A DNA stretch of 64,000 nt from the NCBI GenBank assembly GCA_019636385.1, contig JAHBXT010000001.1, positions 1 through 64,000 of the forward strand, read 5' to 3'. Positions 44,490-54,001 of the stretch are shown one piece after another. The DNA comes from Pirellulaceae bacterium (lineage in GTDB: Bacteria > Planctomycetota > Planctomycetia > Pirellulales > Pirellulaceae). The translations under genes were made by a program, and so were the position numbers. The stretch's first letter is position 1, and each line of letters opens with the position of its first letter. The notes below the pieces were generated by a model. That model ran no database searches. It had not been told where the DNA came from and was given only the letters and a program-made list of their open reading frames with translations.

Positions 44490-44600
44490 GCTGTGAGATG
44501 GCTTTCGTAGCGCTGCGGGCTAGACTGTTAGATCTCGGGGCTGTCCAGGCTCTGGCGCGCGTCGCTGCCTGCATATCTGCCCATGCTCTGGCGCGTGTCG

Positions 44601-45830
44601 CTAGTCGGATTCTTGGTCGCTGACCACGCATACGCGGGCGTGTGGCAAGCTAAGCGTGCGCTGGGCGATGCTGCGGATGTCATCGAGGGTTACAGCGGCG
44701 TAACGTGCCAAGACAACATCCAACGGTTCGTAGCCCCGATGGTTAAGCCAGCTTTGGCCCACAGCGAATAGGCGATTGCCCGGCCGTTCATCGGCTAAAA
44801 TCAGGCTACTGGAAATCTTGCTGCGAGCCAACTCCAGCTCGCGCTCGCTGACACCATCGAGCGCTACCTTCTGCAGAACATTAGCAAAGATTGCTTGGTT
44901 AGCAGCCATATCATCCGGTGCACAGCACAGGTAGCTCAACACACAGCCGCATTCGTCGAAGAAGTGCGGCCAAAGCGCGGCCGATTCTGCCCGACCAGTG
45001 TCAATCAATTCCCAAAACAGGCGACTGCCGGATTCATCGCCGATTATCGAACACAACAGCCGCAGGGCATATCGTTGAGAATCGTTGCTGTCCAATCCCG
45101 GCCAGCCGCAGATGCTATACTGCTGATGCGCAGCTTGGCGACGAATGGTCACCTGATTGGGTTGATAACGCGGCTTGCCATGTTTGCGCATTACCGGCCT
45201 GTTGGGCCAGTGGGCGGTGGCTCGCAGGGTATATTCAATCAGCGCATCGCAATCGACTTGGCCACTGGCCACCAGGAACATATTGTCAGCCGAATAGTGT
45301 TGCGCATGGTATTCCCGCATCTGATCGGCCGTCAGATCCGAGACCGATTCGGTTGTTCCCAAAACGCGAGTCGCCAGCGGATGCAAGCCGAACAGTTGTT
45401 CCAACACAACTTCAAACGCTCCGTAAGGTGGCTGATCGTCATACATGGCGATCTCTTCTAAGATGACCTGTTTTTCCGTCTCGAATTCCGCAGCGTCCAG
45501 CGCGGGCTGCATCAGGTCGGTCAGTAAATCCAAACAAGGCTGTTGGCACTCGGGCAGCACACTGGCGTAATACACTGTCGATTCTTCAGATGTAAAGGCG
45601 TTAGACTGCGCGCCCATGTCGTCCAATTCACGATTGACGTCCTCGGCAGACCGCCGGGCTGTCCCTTTGAACACCATGTGCTCCAGGAAGTGGCTTACGC
45701 CTGCCAATTCCGCCGTCTCATCGCGGGCGCCGGTGCGAACGAACCAACCCAGCGAGGTTGTCAGGGCCGTGGGATCGCGCAGGATCACGATTTGCGGCGC
45801 ACCGTCAGTCTTATGAGTGATCAATTCCAT
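44601..45830 (-). CDS. M16 zinc peptidase, catalytic partner
   Basis: A 409-residue M16B peptidase. The inverted zinc motif HFLEH (AGVSHFLEHMVFKGTARRS) is intact, and VILEEIAMYDDQP supplies the distal Glu. SEESTVYYASVLPE and AFTSEE are family-typical. The gene starts 20 bases before the end of the neighbouring M16 gene, so both are translated together. M16B enzymes often work as pairs of one active and one inactive subunit, closing around short peptides. No signal peptide is seen. Confidence 0.92.
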   Translation of the reverse strand: MELITHKTDGAPQIVILRDPTALTTSLGWFVRTGARDETAELAGVSHFLEHMVFKGTARRSAEDVNRELDDMGAQSNAFTSEESTVYYASVLPECQQPCLDLLTDLMQPALDAAEFETEKQVILEEIAMYDDQPPYGAFEVVLEQLFGLHPLATRVLGTTESVSDLTADQMREYHAQHYSADNMFLVASGQVDCDALIEYTLRATAHWPNRPVMRKHGKPRYQPNQVTIRRQAAHQQYSICGWPGLDSNDSQRYALRLLCSIIGDESGSRLFWELIDTGRAESAALWPHFFDECGCVLSYLCCAPDDMAANQAIFANVLQKVALDGVSERELELARSKISSSLILADERPGNRLFAVGQSWLNHRGYEPLDVVLARYAAVTLDDIRSIAQRTLSLPHARVCVVSDQESD

Positions 45831-47055
45831 TGGGCAAATCCAAAGGTTGCGAACCGACGGTGACTAGCGAGAAATTCTGCGGTATGTGTTGATGGAAGTA
45901 TTGCACCAGACCATCGGTCGTCAACGCGTCGATGCGGTCGCAAACTTCCTGACGATCGGGCACGCGGCCCAGATAGTACCAATCGCTGGCGATTTGGCTG
46001 CTGCGTGCCACCGACGACTCCTGCTCGAATACCAGCGAACTCTTGATGCGTGTCTTCAATCTTAGCAGTTCGTCGTGGCCGATGCCGGATCCCAACGAAT
46101 GAATGCAGTCTAGCAACACCTGCAATGTCTCCTCGGCGCGGCTGGTGGTGGTACCCGCATAGCACAACACGCTGCCTTGACCTGCCAATGAAAAGCAGCT
46201 TGCAAATACGGAATACACCAACCCGCGTTTGTCTCGCAGTTGAGTAAACAGACGGCAACTCATGCCATCACTCAGAATGCCCACCAGCGCGCGAGCGTCG
46301 TAGTACTGGGGATCGTCGTAGGCTGCGCATTGGTACGCTAAGGCAATGTGCGTCTGACTGGAACCATGATCAACATGTCGGCTGCCAAATTTGGGCTGAA
46401 GGCCCGGAAGCTGAGGCGGTTCAGGACCTCGCCAGGCCGCCAACTCACGCTCCACGTTATCACACAGTTCGTGCCAATCGAAGCGTCCAGCCACCGCCAA
46501 TATACTGCCGGACGGAGTATAGTGCGAACGAACGTAGGCCTGGACGGCAGCTTGATCGGCGGCTGCCAATCCCGCATGTGTCCCCTGAGCAATCCGCCCA
46601 TAGGGCACAGGAAATCGAAAACGCTTTAGTTCGCTAAAACATCGATGCGATGGCTCATCTTCCAATGCCCGTAGGTCTTGCAGACACAGGCTGCGCGCGT
46701 CCTCCAACTGTGGTTCTGGCAAGTGAGGCTGCTGAACCAACTGGCCATACAGCTGAAGCACCTGCGGCAGCACTTGGCTAGGCATGGCGCAGCTGAAGCT
46801 GGTATGCGAGCTAGTGATGGCGCTCGACCGCTCGGTGCCCAATGCATCCAACTGCTCCATGAACTGGCGACTATTCCAGGGACCACAACCGCGCTGCGCC
46901 ATTTCGGCGGTCAATGCCGCCAGACCTTCGCAATGATTCGGCTCGAAGCACGTTCCGGCTGGCACCATGAATGTAAATGCCGCCGAACGCAGCCATGGCA
47001 TCGGCTCAGCCAGCAGAATCAAGCCGTTGTCAAATTGTCGATGCAAGAGTGCCAT
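45811..47055 (-). CDS. M16 peptidase-like protein, non-catalytic partner
   Basis: A 414-residue M16 fold protein without the zinc motif: where HxxEH should be it has EPNHCEGLAALTAE. It does keep the R/Y pair (LRDKRGLVYSVFAS) that in M16B heterodimers lies on the inactive subunit and binds the substrate's C-terminus. The neighbour at 44601 has the zinc site but lacks this pair, so together they make one complete enzyme. The ATG at 47055 starts directly at the fold (MALLHRQFDNGLILLAEP). Confidence 0.9.
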   Translation of the reverse strand: MALLHRQFDNGLILLAEPMPWLRSAAFTFMVPAGTCFEPNHCEGLAALTAEMAQRGCGPWNSRQFMEQLDALGTERSSAITSSHTSFSCAMPSQVLPQVLQLYGQLVQQPHLPEPQLEDARSLCLQDLRALEDEPSHRCFSELKRFRFPVPYGRIAQGTHAGLAAADQAAVQAYVRSHYTPSGSILAVAGRFDWHELCDNVERELAAWRGPEPPQLPGLQPKFGSRHVDHGSSQTHIALAYQCAAYDDPQYYDARALVGILSDGMSCRLFTQLRDKRGLVYSVFASCFSLAGQGSVLCYAGTTTSRAEETLQVLLDCIHSLGSGIGHDELLRLKTRIKSSLVFEQESSVARSSQIASDWYYLGRVPDRQEVCDRIDALTTDGLVQYFHQHIPQNFSLVTVGSQPLDLPNGIDHS

Positions 47056-47217
47056 TAAACATTTAATCTGTAGCTGTGTGTGCGAATCGTGGGGTGGGTG
47101 CAGCGAGGCTTGCGTGAACGGTGCGGCTAGAAGCCATGTACTTCAGGGGCAATAAAGATCGTTCAAATGCAAATCACCTCGTCCCCCAAGCAGCCGACCG
47201 GTCACGTGAAAGACCAC

Positions 47218-47628
47218 CTATTTTTGGGCTGAACTTCCGCCGTCGCTTCCGCGCCGCTTGGATTTTCCTTCCTTGGAAGCCGCACTGTTACCAGACGAGC
47301 TTGCGATTGCTTGGCCGCTGGACGGACTCGATTTCGCAGTGTCGCCGGCGGTGGACTTGTCGCCGGACTTTGCTGAATCGCCGGATTTTCCGGCGGAAGT
47401 TTCAGAACTGGACTGCTCGGCAGCGGCCGCTTTCTTGTAGCCTTCGCTGCGATAGTCGGTTTGGTAAAAACCTGATCCCTTGAAGACGATGGCTGCGCCT
47501 GTCCCCAACAAGCGCCGCAGCTTGAGCTGCCCGCACTGTGGACATTTTTTTTTCTTGGGATCATTGATGCCTTGGTACAGTTCGAACTTATGATCGCAAG
47601 CGTCACATTGATAATCGTAAGTTGGCAT
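47218..47628 (-). CDS. FmdB-family zinc-ribbon protein
   Basis: A 136-residue protein. The first 60 residues are the FmdB-type ribbon (MPTYDYQCDACDHKFELYQ then KKKKCPQCGQLKLRRLLG), which binds one zinc through two CxxC pairs, and GSGFYQTDYRSEGY is the usual end of the domain. The rest is a low-complexity Ser/Ala/Gly/Lys tail. It was first described as a possible regulator of formamidase genes, but the function of the family is not settled. It follows grpE on the same strand after 96 bases. Confidence 0.9.
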   Translation of the reverse strand: MPTYDYQCDACDHKFELYQGINDPKKKKCPQCGQLKLRRLLGTGAAIVFKGSGFYQTDYRSEGYKKAAAAEQSSSETSAGKSGDSAKSGDKSTAGDTAKSSPSSGQAIASSSGNSAASKEGKSKRRGSDGGSSAQK

Positions 47629-47724
47629 TACAGCTACTCTGAGATAGGCCGGTATAAGTTGTTCTTGAGCAATCCGAGTTGGCTTAAGCTCTCTGTGAAG
47701 TCTAGGGCAAAATCTGCATGAGCA

Positions 47725-48342
47725 TTAGCCGGGGCCAGGGCCAGTACTAACGATGACGCTACTGGGGCGCACAACGCGGTCATGCAGTATGTAACCTACG
47801 GCCACTTCATGAGCTACCACACCTGAGGCGTGCTCTTGACTGGGCATCTGAGAAATGGCCTCATGATAGTTGGGATCAAAGTCTCGACCGAGCGATCGGA
47901 TGGGTTGGCAGCCATACTTGGCCAGGACGCTTTCAAACTGCCGCAGCACTAACTGCACGCCTTCTAACAGTGCCTGCCCGCCGGCGGCATTGGATTGCGC
48001 ATCTTGACCAGCTGCCTGTGTCGCGCGATTGAGGTTATCAATTACATCCAACAGATCGCGAACCAGCGGCAGGTTGGCATATTTGAGCTGTTGATCTGAC
48101 TCACGCCGCATCCGCTGTCGAAAATTTTCCAATTCGGCTTGGGCCAGCAAGACTTGATGCTCGGCGTCGGCCAACCGGGTTTCCAACGACAGTTTGCCGT
48201 CACTCAATTCTTCGATGACGCTCTCCACACCATCGTGGAGGGCTTGATCGATCGACGCAGATTCTACGTCGCTACCGCGTGGCTGGTGCTTGCTGTCCTC
48301 AGGTACAACCTCATGGGACTGTGATTGTTTGTGATGAGACAT
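47725..48342 (-). CDS. grpE: Nucleotide exchange factor of DnaK
   Basis: GrpE, 205 residues. A polar N-terminal tail is followed by the long coiled helix (LETRLADAEHQVLLAQAELENFRQRMRRE) and the beta-wing region (FDPNYHEAISQMPSQEHASGVVAHEVAVGYILHDRVVRPSSVIVS), which ejects ADP from DnaK. It lies nine bases after dnaJ, so both belong to the heat-shock message. No dnaK is in this window. Confidence 0.93.
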   Translation of the reverse strand: MSHHKQSQSHEVVPEDSKHQPRGSDVESASIDQALHDGVESVIEELSDGKLSLETRLADAEHQVLLAQAELENFRQRMRRESDQQLKYANLPLVRDLLDVIDNLNRATQAAGQDAQSNAAGGQALLEGVQLVLRQFESVLAKYGCQPIRSLGRDFDPNYHEAISQMPSQEHASGVVAHEVAVGYILHDRVVRPSSVIVSTGPGPG

Positions 48343-48351
48343 ACGATGCTC

Positions 48352-49509
48352 CTAGGTCGACTGTGCGGACTGGCCTTCTTCGTCAGTCCGGAAATATTGC
48401 ATCACGCGATCGAAAAACGATCGACGCTGAGGTGTTACATGCTCTTCGTCCAGCGAAGCCAATTTGCGAAGCAGTTCTTCCTGCTGCGGGCTTACCTTCT
48501 TGGGAATCTCCACAAAGGTATGCACCAACAAGTCGCCACGCATTCTGGAACGTGGATCGGGCATCCCCAAACCGCGCAGCCGAAAGACTTCGCCACTCTG
48601 CGTACCAGCCGGGATGTCAATCGCCCTTGGACCACTCAACGAGGGTATCTCGATGACCGTCCCCAGCACGGCCTGACTGTAGCTGAGCGGCAACTGGACG
48701 ATCAGATCGTGGCCTTCGCGCTTGAAAATACGATGTGGTCGAATTTGAATAAAACAGTAAGCATCACCTGCTGGTCCGCCGTTCGGGCTTGGCTGCCCCT
48801 CGCCGTTGAGGCGGACACGCATTCCATCATCGACTCCAGCAGGTATCTGCACTTCCAACGCAACTTCGTCGGGTAGCGCGCCATCGCCGCCGCACTCCTG
48901 GCAGGGCGTGGTGATAACTCGACCGTTGCCGTGACATTGTGGGCAAGTGGTCTGCACACGCAGAATCCCTGTGGCCTGAACGATCTGCCCCGCCCCTTTA
49001 CAGCGGGCGCACGTCTGAGGCTGAGAACCGGGGGCCGCCCCGGAACCGCTGCAAGTTGCACACTTGGTATGCCGAGTCAACTTGATCTGCTTACTGCAAC
49101 CAGTCGCGGCCTCTTCCAATTCCAAGGTCACATCACACCGCAAATCGGCACCGCGTCGTGGCCTACTCCGCGAGCGGCCGCCACCGCCGCCAAACAGATC
49201 TTCAAAGATCGTGCCCCCGAACATGTCGCCGAAAGCTTCGAAGATGTCGCCTACATCGCGAAAGCCTCGGGCCTGGCCATCCACGCCCGAATGTCCATAC
49301 TGGTCGTAGGCCGCTCGCTTCTGAGCATCCGACAGCACTTCGTAGGCTTCAGCGCATTCTTTGAATTTGTCGATGGCATCTTGATCATCGGGATTGCTAT
49401 CCGGATGATACTTGATGGCCAATCGTCGATACGATTTGGATATTTCAGCCGCCGTGGCGGTGCGGCTGACTTGCAGCACTTCGTAATAATCGCGTTTGGT
49501 GCTGGTCAT
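48352..49509 (-). CDS. dnaJ: Chaperone DnaJ (Hsp40)
   Basis: A full type I DnaJ of 385 residues: J domain with YHPDSNPDD (HPD triad), a Gly/Phe-rich stretch (FGDMFGGTIFEDLFGGGGG), four zinc repeats (CATCSGSG, CARCKGAG, CPQCHGNG, CQECGGDG) and the C-terminal substrate-binding domains. It delivers unfolded proteins to DnaK and starts its ATPase. It is placed between groEL and grpE on the minus strand. Confidence 0.95.
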   Translation of the reverse strand: MTSTKRDYYEVLQVSRTATAAEISKSYRRLAIKYHPDSNPDDQDAIDKFKECAEAYEVLSDAQKRAAYDQYGHSGVDGQARGFRDVGDIFEAFGDMFGGTIFEDLFGGGGGRSRSRPRRGADLRCDVTLELEEAATGCSKQIKLTRHTKCATCSGSGAAPGSQPQTCARCKGAGQIVQATGILRVQTTCPQCHGNGRVITTPCQECGGDGALPDEVALEVQIPAGVDDGMRVRLNGEGQPSPNGGPAGDAYCFIQIRPHRIFKREGHDLIVQLPLSYSQAVLGTVIEIPSLSGPRAIDIPAGTQSGEVFRLRGLGMPDPRSRMRGDLLVHTFVEIPKKVSPQQEELLRKLASLDEEHVTPQRRSFFDRVMQYFRTDEEGQSAQST

Positions 49510-49559
49510 AACAGTGCCGACTGAGTTTCAGAACTGCAGAGGTATCGTTGTTAACTCAA

Positions 49560-49586
49560 GAGGCCACTCCTTGGGGAAGTGGCCTC
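49560..49586. terminator. Hairpin between groEL and dnaJ
   Basis: GAGGCCACT (49560-49568) and AGTGGCCTC (49578-49586) form a perfect nine-base stem with a nine-base loop, 35 bases after the groEL stop. Only a weak T-rich stretch follows on the minus strand, so partial termination or mRNA processing that lowers dnaJ-grpE output relative to groEL is likely. Confidence 0.5.
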
Positions 49587-49621
49587 ATGGAATTGCGGCA
49601 AGGAAACTGAGACTGCTAAGA

Positions 49622-51238
49622 TTAAGCAATCGCGCCCTCAACTCGCTTGCCCTTATCTTCTTTGTCAAAGTTGGTCACGAGTGCCTCGGTTGTCAACAGC
49701 AGTCCAGCGATGCTGGCTGCGTTGGCGAGAGCTGTGCGTGTTACCTTGACGGGATCGATGATGCCCGACTTCAGCATATCAACGTACTCGCCCCGGTTGG
49801 CATCGTAGCCAATGTTCAGCGCCTTTTGGCTAACTTCGTCAACCACCACAGAGCCATCAATGCCCGCGTTGTCGGCGATTTGCCGCATGGGGGCAGACAG
49901 GCTTCGCAGCACGATATCGGCACCGATTTTTTCATCACCCTTGCACTTGCCAATCGCTGCTTGGACAGCTTCCAGACAGCGCACCAGCGCTACGCCACCA
50001 CCGGGTACAATCCCCTCTTCCATGGCAGCTCGCGTGGCATGCAGAGCGTCTTCGACACGTGCCTTTTTCTGCTTCATGTCAGCTTCTGTCTCGGCACCGA
50101 CACTGATGACCGCAACGCCTCCGGCTAACTTAGCCAGCCGCTCTTGCAGCTTCTCCCGATCGTACTCGCTGTCGGTTTGCTCGATCTGCGCACGAATCTG
50201 AGCGACGCGCTGGTCAATAGTGGCCCGCGTTCCGCCACCTTCCACAATGGTGGTATTGCTCTTATCCACCGTCACCTTCTTAGCACGTCCAAGCTGCTCC
50301 AGCGTCACGTTCTCAAGCTGAATACCCAGGTCTTGACTGATGAACGTACCGCCGGTTAGTGTAGCGATGTCGCCCATCATCGCCTTGCGACGATCTCCAA
50401 AACCTGGTGCCTTGACCGCACAGACCTTCAGCGTGCCACGCAGCTTGTTGACAACCAGCAGGGTCAACGCTTCAGCATCGACATCTTCGGCAATAATTAA
50501 CAGCGGACGTCCGCTCTGGCTGACCTTCTCCAGGATCGGTACCAGTTCACGAATGTTGCTGATCTTCTTTTCATACAGCAAAATCAATGCGTTATCAAAG
50601 GTGCAGGTCATCGTACTAGGCTCGTTGATGAAGTACGGCGACGTGAAGCCCTTATCGAACTGCATCCCGTCTACGTACTGGACGGTCGTTTCTGCAGTCT
50701 TGCCTTCTTCAACGGTGATAACGCCATCTTTACCAACCCGCTCCAGCGCATCGGCAATCAACTCGCCGATTTGCATGTCGTTGTTGGCGCTGATTGCACC
50801 CACATGAGCCACCTGTTTGTGGTCTGCAACTGGCTTGCCCAGCTCATGCAGTCTTTCGACTGCTGCTTCTACGGCTTTCTCAATGCCGCGACGAATAGCC
50901 GTCGGATTGCTGCCGGCCACAATGTTTCTCAAGCCCTCCTTGAAAATCGCTCGGGCCAGAATCGTAGCCGTGGTGGTTCCATCGCCGGCCAGATCACTGG
51001 TCTTCTGGGCGACCTCGACCACCAACTTGGCCCCCATATTTTCAAAACGATCCTCCAATTCGATCTCCTTGGCCACGGTGACCCCGTCTTTGGTAACCGA
51101 GGGACCGCCAAAGCTCTTATCGATAATTACGTTGCGTCCAGTCGGCCCCATCGTGACCGCGACTGCGTCCGCCAACTTCTCCACGCCCCGCAGCATCCGG
51201 GCGCGAGCGTGATCTTCAAACATAAGCTGCTTAGCCAC
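49622..51238 (-). CDS. groL: Chaperonin GroEL, second copy (no GGM tail)
   Basis: A 538-residue Hsp60 starting at GTG ([16 protein letters not shown]). ATP-site motifs are present ([58 protein letters not shown]). The C-terminus stops at [12 protein letters not shown] without the Gly-Gly-Met repeats normal in folding cages. It sits between groES and dnaJ. Several planctomycetes carry more than one groEL; tailless ones may handle different clients. Confidence 0.95.
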   Translation of the reverse strand: MAKQLMFEDHARARMLRGVEKLADAVAVTMGPTGRNVIIDKSFGGPSVTKDGVTVAKEIELEDRFENMGAKLVVEVAQKTSDLAGDGTTTATILARAIFKEGLRNIVAGSNPTAIRRGIEKAVEAAVERLHELGKPVADHKQVAHVGAISANNDMQIGELIADALERVGKDGVITVEEGKTAETTVQYVDGMQFDKGFTSPYFINEPSTMTCTFDNALILLYEKKISNIRELVPILEKVSQSGRPLLIIAEDVDAEALTLLVVNKLRGTLKVCAVKAPGFGDRRKAMMGDIATLTGGTFISQDLGIQLENVTLEQLGRAKKVTVDKSNTTIVEGGGTRATIDQRVAQIRAQIEQTDSEYDREKLQERLAKLAGGVAVISVGAETEADMKQKKARVEDALHATRAAMEEGIVPGGGVALVRCLEAVQAAIGKCKGDEKIGADIVLRSLSAPMRQIADNAGIDGSVVVDEVSQKALNIGYDANRGEYVDMLKSGIIDPVKVTRTALANAASIAGLLLTTEALVTNFDKEDKGKRVEGAIA

Positions 51239-51397
51239 GCGTTTGATCCTTATCTGAAATTGTTTCGAAATTCTATTTTTTGTTCACTGCAGCTACTGCC
51301 GATTGGCTGTCAGCCGCCTACCCTAAGTTCACAGCTGAACATTCTTAATCGTCGAGACCGGAGTCGCCAGCGATCAGAACCTTCAGCGATCGCAGCA

Positions 51398-51697
51398 CTA
51401 GGCCAGAACCTTGGCCAAAATATCGCTTTCCCGCAATATCTTGACTTCTTGGCCATCGATCTCGATATCGCTTCCACCATACTTACCGTAAATCACGACA
51501 TCACCAACCGCTACCGATAACGTACCGCGATTGCCGTTATCCAGCAGCTTGCCAGGACCAACCGCCACGACTTCGCCGCGCTGCGGCTTTTCCTTGGCAG
51601 AATCAGGCAGCACAATGCCACCGGCAGTGGTCTCTTCGGCGTCCTGAGGGCGCACAACAACACGATCATCTAGCGGACGAAGCTTGATTTTAGACAT
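51398..51697 (-). CDS. groS: Co-chaperonin GroES
   Basis: A 99-residue Hsp10, the lid of the GroEL cage. It has [44 protein letters not shown]; the mobile loop [11 protein letters not shown] binds GroEL. It lies between the two groEL genes on the same strand, 121 bases after the first and 159 before the second, so one lid may serve both cages. Confidence 0.95.
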   Translation of the reverse strand: MSKIKLRPLDDRVVVRPQDAEETTAGGIVLPDSAKEKPQRGEVVAVGPGKLLDNGNRGTLSVAVGDVVIYGKYGGSDIEIDGQEVKILRESDILAKVLA

Positions 51698-51767
51698 AGT
51701 CAGGAGTTCCCCTAAAAGTTGAGTTTGTTTAGTTAGTTGTCTTCAGTGATTGACTCGCTTGAAAATC

Positions 51768-51797
51768 CGCTGTCGCCAACGATGGCCGACGACAGCG
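51768..51797. terminator. Hairpin between groEL (first copy) and groES
   Basis: CGCTGTCG (51768-51775) and CGACAGCG (51790-51797) form an eight-base stem with a 14-base loop. On the minus strand GGATTTTC follows, a short U-run. It could be a leaky terminator that sets the groEL:groES ratio. Confidence 0.4.
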
Positions 51798-51818
51798 ACC
51801 GACTTGACCCCAGGCGGC

Positions 51819-53501
51819 CTACATCATGCCGCCCATGTCCATGCCGCCCATGCCGCCCATACCACCCATGCCACCACCCATACCATGGTCGTGGTGACCT
51901 CCCGCTTCAGGCTCTTCTTCCTTAGGAATTTCGGTGATCAGCGATTCGGTGGTCAGCAATAGCGAAGCCACGCTGGCAGCGTTTTGAAGCGCGGTGCGAA
52001 CAACCTTAGCGGGGTCAATCACGCCAGCCGCAACCAGATCGGTATAGCAGTCGGAGTTGGCGTCATAGCCTTCGGTCTTGGTCTTTTGCTGACGAACTCG
52101 ATTAACAACAACCGCACCATCAGCGCCAGCATTGTTCGCAATGGCTCGCAGCGGGCAATCCAGCACGTTCTGAATGATGGTGGCCCCCATCTTTTCGTCG
52201 CCCTCCAGGGCCAGCTTCTTGAGCGTCGCCTCACAGCGAATCAATGCCACACCACCTCCGGGCACGATACCTTCTTGCAATGCCGCCTGCGTGGCAGACT
52301 TGGCATCGTCCAATAGCGCCTTACGCTCCTTCATCTCGGTTTCGGTTGCGGCACCGACCGAAATCTGAGCCACCCCTCCAGCCAGCTTAGCCAAACGCTC
52401 TTGCAATTTCTCGCGATCGTAGTCGCTATCAGTCAGCTCAATCTCGCGCCGAATTTGCGCCGCACGACCTTCGATAGCATCTTTCTTACCAGCACCACCG
52501 ACCAAGACGGTCTCTTCGCTAGTAATACGCACCTTCTTAGCACGCCCCAGATCGCTCAGCTTGACACTCTCCAAGTCGATGCCCAAGTCCTTGAAAATTA
52601 CCTGACCACCGGTCAACACGCCCAAGTCGCCCAGGATTGCCTTGCGACGATCGCCGTAACCAGGGGCCTTAACGGCACACACGCTCAGAATTCCGCGCAT
52701 CTTATTGACCACCAACGTAGCCAGCGCTTCACCGTCAACGTCTTCGGCAATGATCAGCAACGGCTTTTTGGACTTACTGATAGCTTCGAGCAGCGGAATC
52801 AATTTCTTATTAGCACTGATCTTTTCCTCAAACAACAGAACATAGCAATCCTCCAACTCGACCGCCACCTGATCTGCGTTGGTCACAAAGTGCGGAGACA
52901 GAAAACCACGATCGAACTGCATGCCCTCAACGACCTCGACGGTCGTTTCACTGCCGCGGCCCTCCTCAACGGTGATGACCCCATCCTTACCAACCTTCAG
53001 GAAGGCATCGGCCAACACATCCCCAATGGTTGGATCGTTGTTACCAGCGATCGTAGCGACCTGCTTGATCTCCTTCTTACTCTTCTCGTCGATCTTCTGG
53101 GACATTTTGGTGAGCGCTTCAGACACTTCAGCCACGGCCTTGCTCATACCGCGCGACAGCGCCATCGGGTCGGCACCAGCTGCGATCATCTTCAGGCCCT
53201 CACGAAAGATGGCCTCTGCTAACACCGTAGCGGTGGTAGTGCCGTCGCCGGCCACATCGTTCGTCTTACTGGCCGCTTCCTTGACTAGTTGCGCACCCAG
53301 ATTCTCATAGGGGTCATCCAAGTCGATATCTTCAGCAACGGTCACACCATCTTTAGTGACCTTCGGGGACCCCCAACCCTTATCCAAAACCGCGTTTCGG
53401 CCCCTCGGACCGAGAGTGCTACGCACTGCCCGCGCTAGCTTCGACACACCGGCCAACAGCGATTGCCGGGCCTCATCGTCAAACACCATTTGCTTTGCCA
53501 C
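51819..53501 (-). CDS. groL: Chaperonin GroEL, first copy (GGM tail)
   Basis: About 560 residues. I start it at the GTG at 53501 ([16 protein letters not shown]), because GroEL proteins begin there and GGAGG lies nine bases upstream; a TTG two codons earlier would be too near the ribosome site. Motifs [49 protein letters not shown] and [12 protein letters not shown] are intact. The tail is His/Gly/Met rich ([14 protein letters not shown] and further GGM repeats), as in cage-forming GroELs. First gene of the minus-strand chaperone cluster. Confidence 0.95.
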   Translation of the reverse strand: MAKQMVFDDEARQSLLAGVSKLARAVRSTLGPRGRNAVLDKGWGSPKVTKDGVTVAEDIDLDDPYENLGAQLVKEAASKTNDVAGDGTTTATVLAEAIFREGLKMIAAGADPMALSRGMSKAVAEVSEALTKMSQKIDEKSKKEIKQVATIAGNNDPTIGDVLADAFLKVGKDGVITVEEGRGSETTVEVVEGMQFDRGFLSPHFVTNADQVAVELEDCYVLLFEEKISANKKLIPLLEAISKSKKPLLIIAEDVDGEALATLVVNKMRGILSVCAVKAPGYGDRRKAILGDLGVLTGGQVIFKDLGIDLESVKLSDLGRAKKVRITSEETVLVGGAGKKDAIEGRAAQIRREIELTDSDYDREKLQERLAKLAGGVAQISVGAATETEMKERKALLDDAKSATQAALQEGIVPGGGVALIRCEATLKKLALEGDEKMGATIIQNVLDCPLRAIANNAGADGAVVVNRVRQQKTKTEGYDANSDCYTDLVAAGVIDPAKVVRTALQNAASVASLLLTTESLITEIPKEEEPEAGGHHDHGMGGGMGGMGGMGGMDMGGMM

Positions 53502-54001
53502 GTTCAATTTCCTCCAACAGTGAATCTCAATCTCGCCAGCGCACGACTCTCTGTAGGCGCAGCGCCAGACTGGCAGTTACCCAAGAACTTCCGCCTCTAA
53601 TGCAAAGCCCGTGCCAAGACTGGCCTGAAGCAACATCATCCTGTACCCACCAAGCATTTCTCGACCAAAATCGCTTGCTACCCCAAGCCAGATCAGTTGC
53701 TTGCCAAATTGACAGGCTGAATTGATGTGCGAATAGGCTTTCAGCTTTTCGGCCGAAGCAGATCGCGAGAAATACTGCGCAACGCTGCGGCCTGGCCAAG
53801 CAGACAGACACTCATTCTGGGTGGCACGCTTCGACTCCACGTTGATATGAGGCGAATGCCAACCCTAGGAAACTTTCCAAGGCAAGAATTTGGCAGAGCT
53901 GCAGGCTTCGGCGCTCCCTGAGAGTCTAGGCCAAGTCATTTTCCGAGATTTCTCGTGTACCCTGACGTTGGGTTATTTGACGGCTGACGAGCTACAACTT
54001 G
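53502..54001. other. Intergenic region upstream of the chaperone cluster
   Basis: About 500 bases between the groEL start and the end of the kinase gene. It must contain the heat-shock promoter. I looked for a CIRCE element (TTAGCACTC-N9-GAGTGCTAA) and found none. Two minus-strand frames of 87 and 94 codons are open here but have no start signals or recognisable product. Confidence 0.5.

Noticed and set aside
53577-53840. 87-codon minus-strand frame upstream of groEL
   Set aside because: GTG start without a ribosome site, no recognisable feature.
53502-53840. CIRCE/HrcA operator for the chaperone cluster
   Set aside because: The TTAGCACTC-N9-GAGTGCTAA pattern is not found, even allowing a few mismatches.
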